From an uncultured Comamonadaceae bacterium (GTDB taxonomy: Bacteria; Pseudomonadota; Gammaproteobacteria; Burkholderiales; Burkholderiaceae), in the NCBI GenBank assembly GCA_946482595.1, contig CAMLSD010000046.1:1-38067 (forward strand): a stretch of 38,067 nucleotides of DNA, in the 5' to 3' direction. This document shows positions 1 through 9,369 of the stretch, piece after piece. The notes below the pieces were generated by a model. It saw only the letters and a program-made list of their open reading frames with translations, had not been told where the DNA came from and did not search any database. Position numbers and translations under genes: made by a program. How positions within the stretch are numbered: the first letter of the stretch is position 1; the number at the start of each line of letters is the position of its first letter.

Positions 1-273
1 CCCTTCCCGCCCGGACCGAGCAGCGCAGGGGAGTTTCCGTGCCAACGGAAACCGACACCTCGGGGGTGCCCTTTCTTTTGGTTCCTTTTCTTTGGGCACG
101 CAAAGAACAGGAACTCGCCCGCCGGGGCGAACTCCCGGCTCGCCCCGCCAGGGGCGAAACAGCAGCGCCACTCACCGCAGCGGCGCCACGCCAACGCTCC
201 ACCTCTCCCCAACCCTCTCCCGCAGGCGGGAGAGGGAGCCTGGCGCCGGTTCTCCGGTCCGAACGCTGCAGCC
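1..273. repeat. Non-coding repeat region: tail of a dispersed intergenic element
   Basis: No convincing gene lies here. Three structures are visible. A perfect hairpin has arms GTTTCCGT (33-40) and ACGGAAAC (45-52). A longer hairpin at 81-94 and 101-114 has 14-bp arms with one mismatch and carries the CTTTTCTTTG / CAAAGAACAG motif. A set of GGGGCGA/TCGCCCC/GGGGCGA blocks lies at 124-130, 140-146 and 151-157. From memory of the group, this pattern resembles an element scattered between genes in many Burkholderiales genomes. None of the hairpins is followed by a T-tract, so a terminator role for the xyl operon is uncertain. Confidence 0.6.
213..236. repeat. REP-like palindrome, copy 1
   Basis: A perfect inverted repeat with arms CCCTCTCCCGC (213-223) and GCGGGAGAGGG (226-236) around a 2-nt loop, preceded by CTCTCCCCAA. 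The same unit, including the flanking CTCTCCCC block, occurs in opposite orientation at 37886-37920. It lies 37 bp beyond the xylA stop codon and could stop transcription or protect the mRNA end, but no T-run follows. Confidence 0.75.
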
Positions 274-1587
274 TCACACGAACCGGTTCACCAGGTTCTC
301 CAGCCGCTCCTGACGGCCTGATTGAGGCTGCGGGCGGGCGTCGTTGCCATGCACCCACTCGGCCTGCTGCTCGAGGCTGGCGCCGTTGCGGATCATGCGG
401 CCCAGCTCACCCTCCCACCCCGCATAGCGCTCGTCGACCACACACTGCAGCTCGCCGGACTCATGCAGCGCTGCCGCACACAGGAAAGCCCGGGCCAACG
501 TGTCGATGCCGCCGATGTGGCCCTCGAGCTGATCGATCGGGTCGATGCTCTGGCGTCGCACCTTGGCGTCGAAGTTCATGCCGCCGGCGCCCAGGCCGCC
601 ATGGCGGATGACCTCCAGCATGGCCGGCACCAGTGCGACATGGTCGTTGGGGAACTGGTCGGTGTCCCAGCCCAGCTGTTCGTCGCCGCGGTTCGCGTCG
701 ATCGACCCGAGGATGCCCAGCGCGGCGGCGGTGGCCACCTCGTGTTCGAAGCTGTGGCCAGCCAGCGTGGCGTGGTTGACCTCCAGGTTCACGCGCACCT
801 CGGCCTCCAGGCCGAAGCGCTTGAGGAAACCATAGACCGTTGCGCTGTCGTAGTCGTACTGGTGCTTGGTCGGCTCCTGCGGCTTCGGCTCGATCAGCAG
901 CTGGCCCTTGAAGCCGATGCGGTACTTGTGTTCAACCACGGCGGCCAGGAAGCGGCCGTACTGGTCGAGCTCGCGCCTGAGGTCGGTGTTGAGCAAGGTC
1001 TCATACCCCTCGCGCCCGCCCCACATCACGTAGTTGGCCCCGCCCAGGCGGTGGGTCCATTCCAGCGCATGCTTGACCTGCGCGGCCGCGTGGGCATGCA
1101 CCACCGGGTCGGGGTTGGTCGCCGCACCGGCCATGTAGCGCGGGTGCGAGAACAGGTTGGCCGTGCCCCACAGCAGGCCGATGCCGCTGTCCTGCATCTT
1201 GCGCGCCGCACGCTCGAGCACCTGGTCGAGCCGCTGGTTCGACTCACGCAGGCTGGCGCCTTCAGGTGCAACGTCGCGGTCATGGAAGGTCCACCAGGGC
1301 CAGCCCAGGCGGTCGAAGAAGTCGAACGCGGCATCGAGCTTGGCGAATGCCGCCGTCATCGCGTCGCCCTGGAACCACGGCCGCTGGAAGCTGGGGTCGC
1401 CGAGCGCGAACGGGTCCTGCCCACCCCAGCAGAAGGTGTGCCAATAGCACACGGCCGGACGCAGGTGGTCGGCCAGCGTGCGACCCAGCACCACACGCTG
1501 GGGGTCATACCAGCGATAGGCCAGCGGGTTGCGGCTCTCGGGGCCTTCGTAACGCACAGGGGGGAGGTCGTGGTAGGGACTGGTCAT
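274..1587 (-). CDS. xylA: Xylose isomerase
   Basis: Cytoplasmic xylose isomerase of 437 residues, converting D-xylose to D-xylulose with two divalent metals in a TIM barrel. The length is typical of the class II enzyme. Visible signatures are the [10 protein letters not shown] stretch with the catalytic His, the metal and substrate ligands in [33 protein letters not shown], and the [20 protein letters not shown] segment. The ATG at 1587 is chosen because [15 protein letters not shown] is a normal xylA N-terminus and longer starts would run into xylB. It is the last gene of the operon, 28 bp after xylB. No good ribosome-binding site precedes it; the spacer instead holds nine consecutive C (G on the plus strand, 1605-1613), so coupling to xylB translation is possible. 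Confidence 0.97.
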   Translation of the reverse strand: MTSPYHDLPPVRYEGPESRNPLAYRWYDPQRVVLGRTLADHLRPAVCYWHTFCWGGQDPFALGDPSFQRPWFQGDAMTAAFAKLDAAFDFFDRLGWPWWTFHDRDVAPEGASLRESNQRLDQVLERAARKMQDSGIGLLWGTANLFSHPRYMAGAATNPDPVVHAHAAAQVKHALEWTHRLGGANYVMWGGREGYETLLNTDLRRELDQYGRFLAAVVEHKYRIGFKGQLLIEPKPQEPTKHQYDYDSATVYGFLKRFGLEAEVRVNLEVNHATLAGHSFEHEVATAAALGILGSIDANRGDEQLGWDTDQFPNDHVALVPAMLEVIRHGGLGAGGMNFDAKVRRQSIDPIDQLEGHIGGIDTLARAFLCAAALHESGELQCVVDERYAGWEGELGRMIRNGASLEQQAEWVHGNDARPQPQSGRQERLENLVNRFV

Positions 1588-1615
1588 GGGTGGTGTCTGA
1601 ACAAGGGGGGGGGAA

Positions 1616-3082
1616 TCACTGCAGCGCGCGCAGCGGCGCATAGGCCGCGCGAAAGCGTTGCAGGCGCTCGTCGAGCTGCGCCTTGCGAGGCGCATCGGGG
1701 GTGAAGGTGCGGGCCAGCGGTGGCGGGCGCAATACGTCGTGAGGGGCATGCCCCAGGCTCAGCAGGGCCAGTCGGGCGGCACCCAGCGCCGGGCCGACCT
1801 CGGCCGCGGCGGGTCGGTCCACCGGCAGGTCCAGCGTGTCGGCCAGCAATTGGAGCCAGGTATCCGAGCGCGCGCCGCCGCCGATGGCCAGCAGGCGCTG
1901 CGGACGACTGCCTGCCGTCTGCAACGCCGCCAGGCCGTCGGCAAACAGGAAGGCCACGCCTTCGATCACGGCATAGCTCAGGTCGTCGCGGGTGGTGGCG
2001 TGGGTCATGCCGATGAAGCTGGCTGTGGCGGCCGGGTCAGCATGCGGCGTGCGCTCGCCCGACAGGTAGGGCAGGCACAGCGGTGCGGTGCTGCGCACCT
2101 GGCCGGGCGGTAAGCCGGCCAGCAGTTCGGCTGGCGAGGCGCCGGTGATGCCCGCCCACCAGCTTAGCGCGCTCGACGCCGACAGCATCACCGCCATCTG
2201 GTGCCAGGTGGCCGGCAGTGCATGGCAGAAGGTGTGCACACCGCGCTCGGGGTTGGCCTGCGGCCCGTCGGTGGCCACGAAGATCACGCCCGAGGTGCCC
2301 AGCGACAGCAGGCCCTCGCCCGGGTGGACCACCCCCACACCGACCGCGCCGGCGGCGTTGTCCCCGGCCCCGGCGGCAATCACCACATCGCTCGGCAGGG
2401 ACCAGGCGCGCGCCCAGGCGTCCTTCAGCCGGCCCACCGGCTCGGGGCCCTCGTACAGGTCAGGCATCTGTGCGCGGCGCATGCCGGTGGCGGCAAGCAT
2501 CGTGTCGCTCCAGCGGCGCGAGGCCACGTCGAGCCACAGGGTGCCGGCCGCGTCGCTGCAGTCGCTGCTCAGCACACCGCCCAGTTGCCAGACCAGCCAG
2601 TCCTTGGGCAACAGCACATGCGCCACACGCTCGAAGATCGCCGGTTCATGCTCGGCCACCCACATCAGCTTCGGTGCGGTGAAACCCGCCATGGCCCGGT
2701 TGGCCGTGATGCGGCGGGTGGCCGGCTCGCGCTGCTCCAGCTGCGCGCATTGCGCCTGGCTGCGCCCGTCGTTCCAGAGGATGGCCGGACGCAGCACCTC
2801 GCCCGAAGCGTCAAGCAGCACGGCGCCGTGCATCTGGCCGGCTGCCGCGATCGCACGCACGGCGGCCCAGTGCTGCGCTTCGGCCTGAGCCGCCAGCGCC
2901 TTCATCGCAGCATCGACCGCCACCAGCCAGTCATGCGGCGCCTGCTCGGACCACAGCGGCTGCGGGCGCGACACCGTCAGCGGCACCGACGCCTCGGCAC
3001 GCAACTGGCCGTCGCTGCCCAGCAGCACGGCCTTCACGCCCGAGGTTCCGAGGTCCAGGCCGATCACGTGATCGTGAGTCAT
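1616..3082 (-). CDS. xylB: Xylulokinase
   Basis: Xylulokinase of 488 residues in the FGGY carbohydrate kinase family. It phosphorylates D-xylulose to xylulose 5-phosphate with ATP, feeding the pentose phosphate pathway. The N-terminal phosphate-binding motif [15 protein letters not shown] is present, and the MHGAVLLD / LWNDGRS region contains the expected catalytic Asp. The C-terminal FGGY half has the nucleotide-binding [15 protein letters not shown] stretch. The ATG at 3082 overlaps the xylG stop in an ATGA arrangement and has an AAGGGG ribosome-binding site 7 nt upstream. The longer start at 3133 would add an Arg-rich tail inside xylG and is rejected. The operon context (isomerase and xylose transporter) fixes the substrate better than the sequence alone. 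Confidence 0.96.
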   Translation of the reverse strand: MTHDHVIGLDLGTSGVKAVLLGSDGQLRAEASVPLTVSRPQPLWSEQAPHDWLVAVDAAMKALAAQAEAQHWAAVRAIAAAGQMHGAVLLDASGEVLRPAILWNDGRSQAQCAQLEQREPATRRITANRAMAGFTAPKLMWVAEHEPAIFERVAHVLLPKDWLVWQLGGVLSSDCSDAAGTLWLDVASRRWSDTMLAATGMRRAQMPDLYEGPEPVGRLKDAWARAWSLPSDVVIAAGAGDNAAGAVGVGVVHPGEGLLSLGTSGVIFVATDGPQANPERGVHTFCHALPATWHQMAVMLSASSALSWWAGITGASPAELLAGLPPGQVRSTAPLCLPYLSGERTPHADPAATASFIGMTHATTRDDLSYAVIEGVAFLFADGLAALQTAGSRPQRLLAIGGGARSDTWLQLLADTLDLPVDRPAAAEVGPALGAARLALLSLGHAPHDVLRPPPLARTFTPDAPRKAQLDERLQRFRAAYAPLRALQ

Positions 3083-3897
3083 GCAGCCACCCCTTCGCCT
3101 GACACCCGGCGCTGCGCCACGGGTGCGTGGCATTCGGCCACGCGCGTGACGCGGCGCCCGGCGATGATCATGCCCAGCACTTCGTCCTCGGTGACGTCGG
3201 CCGTCTGGTAAGTGCCCACGGTGCGGCCGTTTTTCATCACGGCCAGGCGGTCGGACAGGCCGAAGACGTCCGGCATGTCGTGCGAGATCAGGAGGATGCC
3301 CACGCCTTGTGCCTTGAGCGTGCGCACCAAGTCGTGCACCATGCGGGTCTCTTCGGGGCCGAGGGCGGCGCAGGGTTCGTCCATGATCAGCACGCGCGCA
3401 TTGAAGTACAGCGCACGCGAGATCGCCACCACCTGGCGCTGCCCGCCGGACAGCGAGCGCACCGGCACGCGGATGTTGCGAAAGTTCGGATTGAGCCGGT
3501 GGAAGACCTCGCGGGCCGCCTTTTCCATCGCATGGTCGTCGAGCGTGCCGAAACGCGTCAGGCGTTCACGCCCGAGAAAAAGATTGGCCACCGCGTCCAG
3601 GTTGTCGGCCAGCGCCAGGGTCTGGTAGATCGTCTCGATGCCCAGGGCCTGGGCCTGGGCCGGGTTGGTGATCTCGACGGGACGGCCATCGACCAGGATC
3701 TCGCCCCGGTCGACCGGGCAGGCGCCGGCCAGCATCTTCATCAGCGTGGACTTGCCCGCACCGTTGTGGCCGAGCACCGCGACCACCTCACCGGCATGCA
3801 GCGACAGGCTCACGTCCTCGACCGCACGCACCCCGCCAAACGCCTTGTGGATGCCGCGCAGCTCAACGAGCGGCACAGGTCTGGAGGTCGTGCTCAT
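3079..3897 (-). CDS. xylG: Xylose-type ABC transporter ATPase, single domain
   Basis: ATP-binding subunit of 272 residues that energises sugar import with the neighbouring permease and binding protein. It shows Walker A ([12 protein letters not shown]), the ABC signature LSGGQRQV, Walker [11 protein letters not shown] and the switch His in [11 protein letters not shown]. Classical XylG/RbsA/AraG proteins are about 500 residues with two fused ATPase halves. This one has a single half, as in the FrcA-type fructose transporters, so the working ATPase should be a homodimer. The Walker B is followed by Cys where Thr is usual (DEPT). Start and stop both overlap neighbours by ATGA junctions, indicating tight translational coupling. 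The symbol rests on context; other pentoses cannot be excluded. Confidence 0.9.
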   Translation of the reverse strand: MSTTSRPVPLVELRGIHKAFGGVRAVEDVSLSLHAGEVVAVLGHNGAGKSTLMKMLAGACPVDRGEILVDGRPVEITNPAQAQALGIETIYQTLALADNLDAVANLFLGRERLTRFGTLDDHAMEKAAREVFHRLNPNFRNIRVPVRSLSGGQRQVVAISRALYFNARVLIMDEPCAALGPEETRMVHDLVRTLKAQGVGILLISHDMPDVFGLSDRLAVMKNGRTVGTYQTADVTEDEVLGMIIAGRRVTRVAECHAPVAQRRVSGEGVAA

Positions 3898-5135
3898 GTC
3901 AGTCGCTCCCCGGTGGCGCGGCGATACAGCACGTCGAACACCACGGCCACGATCAGCACCTGGCCGACGATCACCATGCGGTAACCGATGCCCACGTCGA
4001 GCAGCAGCAGACCGCTTTCGAGAAACTGGATGATCAGCGCCCCCAGCACGGTGCCCAGCACCGTGCCGCTGCCGCCCGACAGCGCCACCCCGCCGATCAC
4101 GGCCGCCGCGATCACGTACAGCTCCTGGTTCATGCCCAGCGAATTGGTGCCTGCGTTGAGGCGCGACACCGCCACGATGGCCGCCACCGTGACCAGCACC
4201 GCCAGCAGCACGAACAGCTTGAGCATCACGCGGCGCACCGGTATGCCCACCAGCAGCGCCGCCTCGGGATTGCCGCCGATGGCATAGACGTAGCGCCCGA
4301 AGCGGGTGCGATTGACCAGGAAGGCCACGCCCAGCACCACCGCAGCCCAGATCAGCACCGGCACCGGAATGCCCTGGCCGGTGGCGCGCTCGCCGATGCG
4401 GTAGGCGTTCATCGTGGCCACGAAGGCCAGCGCCAGGGCTGCAAAGCCGGCGGTGAGCAGCAGGTCGAATGCCAGCGGGCGCGGCGGCTGGCCCAGCGCG
4501 AGGCTCAGGCGCCGCCGCTGCAGCATGCGCCACACGAACCACGCGACCCCGGCCGCGCCCAGCAGCCAGCTCCAGGCCGGGCCGACGGCGCCGTCGAGCC
4601 CGCCGCCCAGCAGCAGGAAGACCGGGTCGCTGACCGGCTGGGTCTTGCCGTCCGCCACCAGGAAGGCGGCGCCGCGGAAGGACATCAAGCCGCCCAGCGT
4701 CACGACAAACGAGGGCACGCCCAGCACCGCCGTCAGCCAGCCCTGGTACAACCCGATCACGACCGACACCGCCAGCCCCGCCAGCGAGGCCGGCACCCAG
4801 TGCCAGCCGCGGCTGTACATCAGGAAGGCGATGAACACCCCCACCACACCCAGTGCCGAACCGACCGACAGGTCGATCTGGCGCGCGATGATGATCAGCG
4901 CCATGGCCGTGGCGACGATGCCCACCACCGCCGTCTGCTGGGCGATGTTGTAGAGGTTTTCGGGTGTCAGGAACTGGCCGGTGAGCGCATGGAACACACC
5001 GGCCAGCAGCGCGAGCACGGCGCCCATCAGCGCCAGGCGCAGGTCGAGCGCACTGACCTGCAGGCGCTGCCAGCTCCAGCCCGATGGGACGTTCGCTTCA
5101 TGGTGCGGCCCTGCCGCGGGCGCGCTCGACTGCAT
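3894..5135 (-). CDS. xylH: Xylose-type ABC transporter permease
   Basis: Inner-membrane permease of 413 residues in the BPD_transp_2 family (RbsC/XylH/AraH group). It forms the transport channel and contains about ten hydrophobic segments starting near residue 35. Typical motifs are present: [16 protein letters not shown] near the third helix, [16 protein letters not shown], and a late [18 protein letters not shown] segment. I prefer the ATG at 5135, which has AAGGTG six bases upstream, over the in-frame GTG at 5144. It follows xylF closely and its stop overlaps the xylG start. XylH proteins are longer than RbsC, and this length fits XylH. Confidence 0.92.
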   Translation of the reverse strand: MQSSAPAAGPHHEANVPSGWSWQRLQVSALDLRLALMGAVLALLAGVFHALTGQFLTPENLYNIAQQTAVVGIVATAMALIIIARQIDLSVGSALGVVGVFIAFLMYSRGWHWVPASLAGLAVSVVIGLYQGWLTAVLGVPSFVVTLGGLMSFRGAAFLVADGKTQPVSDPVFLLLGGGLDGAVGPAWSWLLGAAGVAWFVWRMLQRRRLSLALGQPPRPLAFDLLLTAGFAALALAFVATMNAYRIGERATGQGIPVPVLIWAAVVLGVAFLVNRTRFGRYVYAIGGNPEAALLVGIPVRRVMLKLFVLLAVLVTVAAIVAVSRLNAGTNSLGMNQELYVIAAAVIGGVALSGGSGTVLGTVLGALIIQFLESGLLLLDVGIGYRMVIVGQVLIVAVVFDVLYRRATGERLT

Positions 5136-5157
5136 GGTGCTCACCTTCTGCCGTCGC

Positions 5158-6183
5158 TCACTTGCAGGCCGCCGGGCCGGTGGCCTTGTCCACCCCGCGG
5201 CACACCACGTCCTTCGCGATGTGGCCGGCCTTGATCACGACGTCCAGGTTGTCGCGGGTGATCGGCACCGCCTTCAGGAAGATCGCATCCATCGTCAGCT
5301 TCTTTTCGCCGTCGGACCACTTCACCGTGCCCGGCACCGGCTTGCCCGCTGCGAGGTTCAATGCCGCTGCCGCCGCCTCGCGGCCCAGGTCGCGGGCGTC
5401 CTTCCAGACGGACACCGTCTGCGTGCCCAGCGCCACCCGGTTGAGCGCGGCATGGTCACCGTCCTGCCCAGACACCGGCACGCCCTTCATGCCGCGTGCG
5501 GACAGTGCCGCCACCACACCCCCGGCCGTGCCGTCGTTGGAGGCCACCACCGCATCGACCTTGCCGCCGTTGCGCGTGAGGATCTGCTCCATGTTGCGCT
5601 GGGCCACCTCGGGCTTCCAGCCTTCGGTGTATTCCTCGCCGACGATCTTCACCTCACCCTTGGCGATGGCCGGGGCCAGCACCTCCTGCTGACCGGCGCG
5701 CAGGAAGTCGGCATTGGGGTCGGTGGGCGAGCCCTTGATCATCACGTAGTTGCCGCGCGGCTTGCTGGCCAGCACCGCGCGGGCCTGCATGCGGCCGACT
5801 TCCTTGTTGTCGAAGGTGATGTAGAACACGCCGGGCGCCTCGATCAGGCGGTCGTAGGCCACCACCGGGATGTTGCGCGCCTTGGCCTTGGCCAGTGCCG
5901 GCAGGATCGCGTCCTTGTCCATCGCGAGGATGATCAGCGCCTTGGCGCCCTTGGCGATGAGGCTGTCGATGTCGGCCAGCTGCTTTTCCGGCGAGCCGGC
6001 GGCATCGGCACTGACATAGGTGGCCCCGGCCTTGCCCAACTGGGCCTTGATGGCCGCCTCGTCAGTCTTCCAGCGCTCCTCCTGGAAGTTCGACCAGCTC
6101 ACACCGACGGTGGTGCTGGCCATCGCGGCGGTGGTGGATGCCGCCAGCAAGGCGCCGGCCATCAGCTTGTAGGGAATGCGCAT
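5158..6183 (-). CDS. xylF: D-xylose ABC transporter periplasmic binding protein
   Basis: Periplasmic sugar-binding protein of 341 residues, type 1 fold (Peripla_BP_4, XylF/RbsB family). It has a Sec signal peptide of about 22 residues ending AAMA-S. The mature start, [20 protein letters not shown], matches the XylF pattern, where Trp and Glu/Arg residues line the sugar site. Further conserved pieces are the YDRLI hinge area and [15 protein letters not shown]. The ATG at 6183 has AGGAG five bases upstream. It is the first structural gene after the LacI-type regulator. Binding proteins are usually the most highly expressed members of such operons. An alternative ligand (another pentose) is less likely given xylA and xylB downstream. 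Confidence 0.94.
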   Translation of the reverse strand: MRIPYKLMAGALLAASTTAAMASTTVGVSWSNFQEERWKTDEAAIKAQLGKAGATYVSADAAGSPEKQLADIDSLIAKGAKALIILAMDKDAILPALAKAKARNIPVVAYDRLIEAPGVFYITFDNKEVGRMQARAVLASKPRGNYVMIKGSPTDPNADFLRAGQQEVLAPAIAKGEVKIVGEEYTEGWKPEVAQRNMEQILTRNGGKVDAVVASNDGTAGGVVAALSARGMKGVPVSGQDGDHAALNRVALGTQTVSVWKDARDLGREAAAAALNLAAGKPVPGTVKWSDGEKKLTMDAIFLKAVPITRDNLDVVIKAGHIAKDVVCRGVDKATGPAACK

Positions 6184-6352
6184 GTTGTCTCCTGTGCCTT
6201 CGAGGCGCTGGCGCCGAGCCTTGGACGGTGCTCGTGCTGCCGGGTTGAGGTCGGACCGCCGCCGACGTCAGGACAAGACCGCCCCCGGCGCACGATCCAC
6301 GCGCACCGTCACGGGCAGTCGATGTCGAGGGACCGGTCCCGCCAAGGCCCGG

Positions 6353-7402
6353 TCAGGGCATGTTGTCTCGCAGATAGATGTCGATGCGGATGCGCTCCTG
6401 GTCCGCCACCACGGGTTCCTTCGTGACACGCGCCAGCGCCAGGCGCAGCGCGGAGCGCACTTCGTGCGCCGCGTCCTGGTTGATCACGGCATCCAGCGTG
6501 CCGTCCAGCAGGTCACGCCGCGCGGCCGGGGTGAGTTCATGGCCGACAAACACCACGTCCTGCGCCCGGCCCGCTGCCTGCAGCGCCGCCGAGATGCCTT
6601 CATTGCCGGCGCCGATGCTGTAGAGCCCGACCAGGTCGGCGTGCTCGGCCAGCAGGCCCCGCGTCAGCGACTCGTTGCGTGCGATGTCGTCCTGCCCTTC
6701 CACCGGGCGCAGCACGCGCAGATGGGCGAACTCGGCTTCCATCACCTGGTTGAAGCCCAGCCAGCGTTCGGCGTGGTCGCGCAGCGACAGGCTGCCCGCC
6801 ACCACGCCCACCACGCCCGGCTGACGACGCAGGAAGCGACCCACCAGCGAGGCCGCCGTGCGGCCGGCAGCCACGTTGTCGATGCCCACGAAGTGGTGGC
6901 GCCGCGACGAAGGCACGTCGGACACCAGCGTGATCACGCACACACCCTGGTCGATCAGTGCGTCGATCTCGGCGCGGACCAGCGGATGGTCCAGCGCCAT
7001 CAGCACCAGCGTGTCGCACTGCCCCTGCAGTCCGCGCAGGTGGCGCGCCAGACTGGCTGGCTCGAACACGTCGACGGTCTCGACCTGGGCCATCGCCCGC
7101 CGGTCGGCCAGCCAGGGGCGACCTGCCTCGACCTGATCGCGCAGCAGGGTGACAAAGGTGTTGCGCCCGGCCGGCAGCACAAGACACACCCGGTGCACCC
7201 GCTGGCGCGCCAGGTGGGCGGCCGCCGGGTCGGGGCGGTACTTGAGCCGCTGCACGGCCTCTTCGACCCGGCTGACGGTGCGGGGGTGCACACCCGGCCG
7301 CTTGTTGAGCACCCGGTCGACCGTGGCCGGGCCGACGCCGGCTTCACGGGCGACATCGAGCAGCGTGACGCGGCCGACGGTGCTGTCTGGTTGAGAAGGC
7401 AT
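6353..7402 (-). CDS. LacI-family transcriptional regulator, probable xylose operon repressor
   Basis: Regulator of 349 residues. The N-terminal helix-turn-helix is VTLLDVAREAGVGPATVDRVLNK (about residues 12-34) with the usual hinge, followed by a periplasmic-binding-protein-like effector domain. It heads the xyl operon and is separated from xylF by 169 bp without a matching operator, so regulator and structural genes may share one transcript. The ATG at 7402 is preferred over an upstream ATG at 7429, which falls inside the operator palindrome. Two LacI-type palindromes at 7413-7428 and 7510-7529 sit directly upstream, consistent with autorepression relieved by xylose or a derivative. This is a LacI-type rather than the AraC-type XylR of enteric bacteria, so I give no symbol. 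Confidence 0.88.
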   Translation of the reverse strand: MPSQPDSTVGRVTLLDVAREAGVGPATVDRVLNKRPGVHPRTVSRVEEAVQRLKYRPDPAAAHLARQRVHRVCLVLPAGRNTFVTLLRDQVEAGRPWLADRRAMAQVETVDVFEPASLARHLRGLQGQCDTLVLMALDHPLVRAEIDALIDQGVCVITLVSDVPSSRRHHFVGIDNVAAGRTAASLVGRFLRRQPGVVGVVAGSLSLRDHAERWLGFNQVMEAEFAHLRVLRPVEGQDDIARNESLTRGLLAEHADLVGLYSIGAGNEGISAALQAAGRAQDVVFVGHELTPAARRDLLDGTLDAVINQDAAHEVRSALRLALARVTKEPVVADQERIRIDIYLRDNMP

Positions 7403-7412
7403 GGGTGAATTC

Positions 7413-7428
7413 TGATGTGCGCACATCA
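7413..7428. promoter_or_regulatory. LacI-type operator O1, perfect palindrome
   Basis: TGATGTGCGCACATCA is a perfect 16-bp palindrome with the central CG typical of LacI-family operators. It ends 11 bp upstream of the regulator start codon. The half site TGATGT recurs in O2, 99 bp away centre to centre. Confidence 0.75.
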
Positions 7429-7509
7429 TTTGATCGACTAGGGTTTACCAGATGATTTCCAGCGATTGCACCGGCCCAACCAAGGCTTCTTGGTCGGATG
7501 TGTCATCAA

Positions 7510-7529
7510 AATGATGTTCGTACATCATT
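7510..7529. promoter_or_regulatory. LacI-type operator O2
   Basis: AATGATGTTCGTACATCATT has 20 bp of dyad symmetry broken only by one T/T pair beside the central CG. It shares the pattern TGATGTnCGnACATCA with O1. It lies between the regulator and the divergent hydrolase gene (start 7636), so it could affect either; spacing would allow a DNA loop with O1. Confidence 0.72.
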
Positions 7530-7635
7530 CGAGGGCTGCATCTAGAGATGCTGCACCGCCACACGACGTGCACTGGCACACTGTCAGCACACCCACGGGC
7601 GGATGGCCGCAGCCGGGTTGCGCGACAGGATCACC

Positions 7636-8829
7636 ATGCCCCGCCCTGCCCTTCCCCGCCGCTCCGACCTGCAAGGTGCCGCCCGCCTGGCCACCGACGC
7701 CACCACCGGTCTCACCGACCTGGTCGAGGCCATGCACGCACGCATCGGACAGGCCTCACACCATGACCGTACCCGCACCCGCGGCATCACCGGGCTGGTC
7801 TACCGCTCGGTGCGTGGCGTGACACGGCTGGTCGGCGCCGGGCTCGACACCGCCCTGTCGCTGCCCCCGGCCGGCCCCGACACCCCTGGCAGCCCGGGCC
7901 GGGATGCCTTGCTGGCCGCGCTCAATGGTGTGCTGGGCGACCACCTGGCCCGCAGCAGCAACCCCCTGGCCACCACCATGTCGCTGCGCCATGACGGCCG
8001 GGCGCTGGACCCCGCTGTGGCAACGCTGGCGCAGGCCCTGCCGACCGCGGGCCCGCGCCTGCTGATCCTGCTGCACGGGCTGTGCATGAACGACCTGCAG
8101 TGGCGCCGTGCCGGCCACGATCATGGCGCCGCACTTGCGCGCGATGCCGGCTACACCTGCGTCTACCTGCGCTACAACTCCGGCCTGCACGTGGCCGACA
8201 ACGGCCTGGCGCTGGCGGTACAGCTCGAGTCGCTGATCGCGCAGTGGCCGGTGCCGCTGGAGCGGGTGGTGCTGCTGGGCCACAGCATGGGCGGCCTGGT
8301 CGCACGCAGCGCGCTGCACCAGGGCGCCCAGGCCGGTCATCGCTGGACCGCTCAGGTGAGCGACCTGGTCTGCCTGGGCACACCCCACCACGGCGCCCCG
8401 CTGGAGCGGGCCGGCCACTGGATCGACATCCTGCTCGGTGCCGCGCCGTATGCCGCACCGCTGGCGCGCCTGGGCCAGGTGCGCAGCGCGGGCATCACCG
8501 ACCTGCGCCACGGCAACCTGCTGCCGCAGGACGGCGCGGGCGTCGGCCGGTTTGCGTCCGCCGCCGACCGTCGCACCCCGGTGCCCTTGCCCACGGGTGT
8601 GCGTTGCCACGCCGTAGCCGCCACGCTGGCCCCCAAGGCCGCGCGCCTGAAGGACCGTGTGCTGGGCGATGGCCTGGTGCCACTCGACAGCGCACTGGGC
8701 CGCCATGCCGATGCAGCGCGTGTGCTGTCCTTCGAGCCGCAACGCCAGTGGGTCGGGCGCGGCATGGGTCACCTTGACCTGCTCAACCGCCCCGAGGTCT
8801 ACGAGGTGCTGAAGCGCTGGCTGGCCTGA
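7636..8829 (+). CDS. Alpha/beta hydrolase, lipase/PGAP1-like
   Basis: Serine hydrolase of 397 residues. The first 135 residues are a helical, family-specific N-terminal extension without a signal peptide. The alpha/beta-hydrolase core then begins with the oxyanion strand LLILLHGLCMND (about 142-153). The nucleophile elbow GHSMGG places Ser217, and VCLGTPHHGAPLE follows, a motif seen in triacylglycerol lipase-like and PGAP1-like enzymes. The C-terminal GMGHLDLL supplies a plausible catalytic His, and LGDGLVPLDSAL the usual pre-His region. The ATG at 7636 has CAGGA upstream; the longer GTG/ATG starts lack support. Substrate is unknown, an ester or lipid being likely. It is transcribed away from the xyl operon and may share the intervening control region. 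Confidence 0.85.
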   Translation: MPRPALPRRSDLQGAARLATDATTGLTDLVEAMHARIGQASHHDRTRTRGITGLVYRSVRGVTRLVGAGLDTALSLPPAGPDTPGSPGRDALLAALNGVLGDHLARSSNPLATTMSLRHDGRALDPAVATLAQALPTAGPRLLILLHGLCMNDLQWRRAGHDHGAALARDAGYTCVYLRYNSGLHVADNGLALAVQLESLIAQWPVPLERVVLLGHSMGGLVARSALHQGAQAGHRWTAQVSDLVCLGTPHHGAPLERAGHWIDILLGAAPYAAPLARLGQVRSAGITDLRHGNLLPQDGAGVGRFASAADRRTPVPLPTGVRCHAVAATLAPKAARLKDRVLGDGLVPLDSALGRHADAARVLSFEPQRQWVGRGMGHLDLLNRPEVYEVLKRWLA

Positions 8830-8841
8830 GCCTGCGTCGCG

Positions 8842-9369
8842 TCACACCGCCTTGTGGAAGAAGGTGGTGCTGCAGTAAGCCCGGTCGGGCATCAATGCAT
8901 AGCGCGGCACCTCACCCACGCGCTGCCAGCCGGCCGTCTGGTACAGCTGCTCGGCCGCCCCGCCGGTGACGGTATCCAGCACCAGCACCGACCGGCCTTC
9001 GACACGCGCCTGGGCGTCAAGCGCCGCCAGCAACTGCCGGGCCACACCCTGGCGACGTGCTCGGCGATGCACCAGCATCTTGGCCACGTCGGCACGGTGG
9101 GGCTGGTTGTCGGGCATCGCCAGCAGCAGCTGCACGGTGCCGACGATGCCACCCGCCGCATCGCAGGCCACGAGCAGCACGCGCTCGCCACGGGCCACAC
9201 CGTCGATCACCTTGCGCCAGAAGGCCAGCGCCTTGTCACGCGGCAGCGGCCACATGAAACCGACCGAGGCGCCCCCCTCGACACAGTCGATCAGCACGTC
9301 GGCCAGGGCGTCGACCTGGCTGGCGGCGGCCTGCGCATCCAGGCGCTGGATCACGACCGGGGCGCTCAT
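8842..9369 (-). CDS. GNAT-family N-acetyltransferase
   Basis: Acetyltransferase of 175 residues using acetyl-CoA. The GNAT core is visible as VGTVQLLLAMPDNQPHRADVAKMLV, followed by the acetyl-CoA pyrophosphate loop RRARRQGVARQLL (Q/RxxGxG/A type) and the late LYQTAGWQRVGEVPRYAL strand. The ATG at 9369 overlaps the stop of the upstream XRE-cupin regulator (ATGA), so the two are translationally coupled. Pairing of an XRE-cupin regulator with a GNAT enzyme recurs across proteobacteria, suggesting the enzyme modifies the small molecule sensed by the cupin domain. The acceptor is unknown; amine or amino-acid toxins are possibilities. Confidence 0.88.
   Translation of the reverse strand: MSAPVVIQRLDAQAAASQVDALADVLIDCVEGGASVGFMWPLPRDKALAFWRKVIDGVARGERVLLVACDAAGGIVGTVQLLLAMPDNQPHRADVAKMLVHRRARRQGVARQLLAALDAQARVEGRSVLVLDTVTGGAAEQLYQTAGWQRVGEVPRYALMPDRAYCSTTFFHKAV

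Noticed and set aside
1..273. Hairpins considered as a rho-independent terminator for the xyl operon
   Set aside because: None is followed by a T-tract in the direction of transcription.
322..1704. A 460-codon plus-strand frame opposite xylA
   Set aside because: Antisense to a textbook xylose isomerase; no recognisable domain.
6184..6352. Search for a third LacI-type operator before xylF
   Set aside because: No TGATGT...ACATCA pattern; only an isolated CGATGTCGAG is present.
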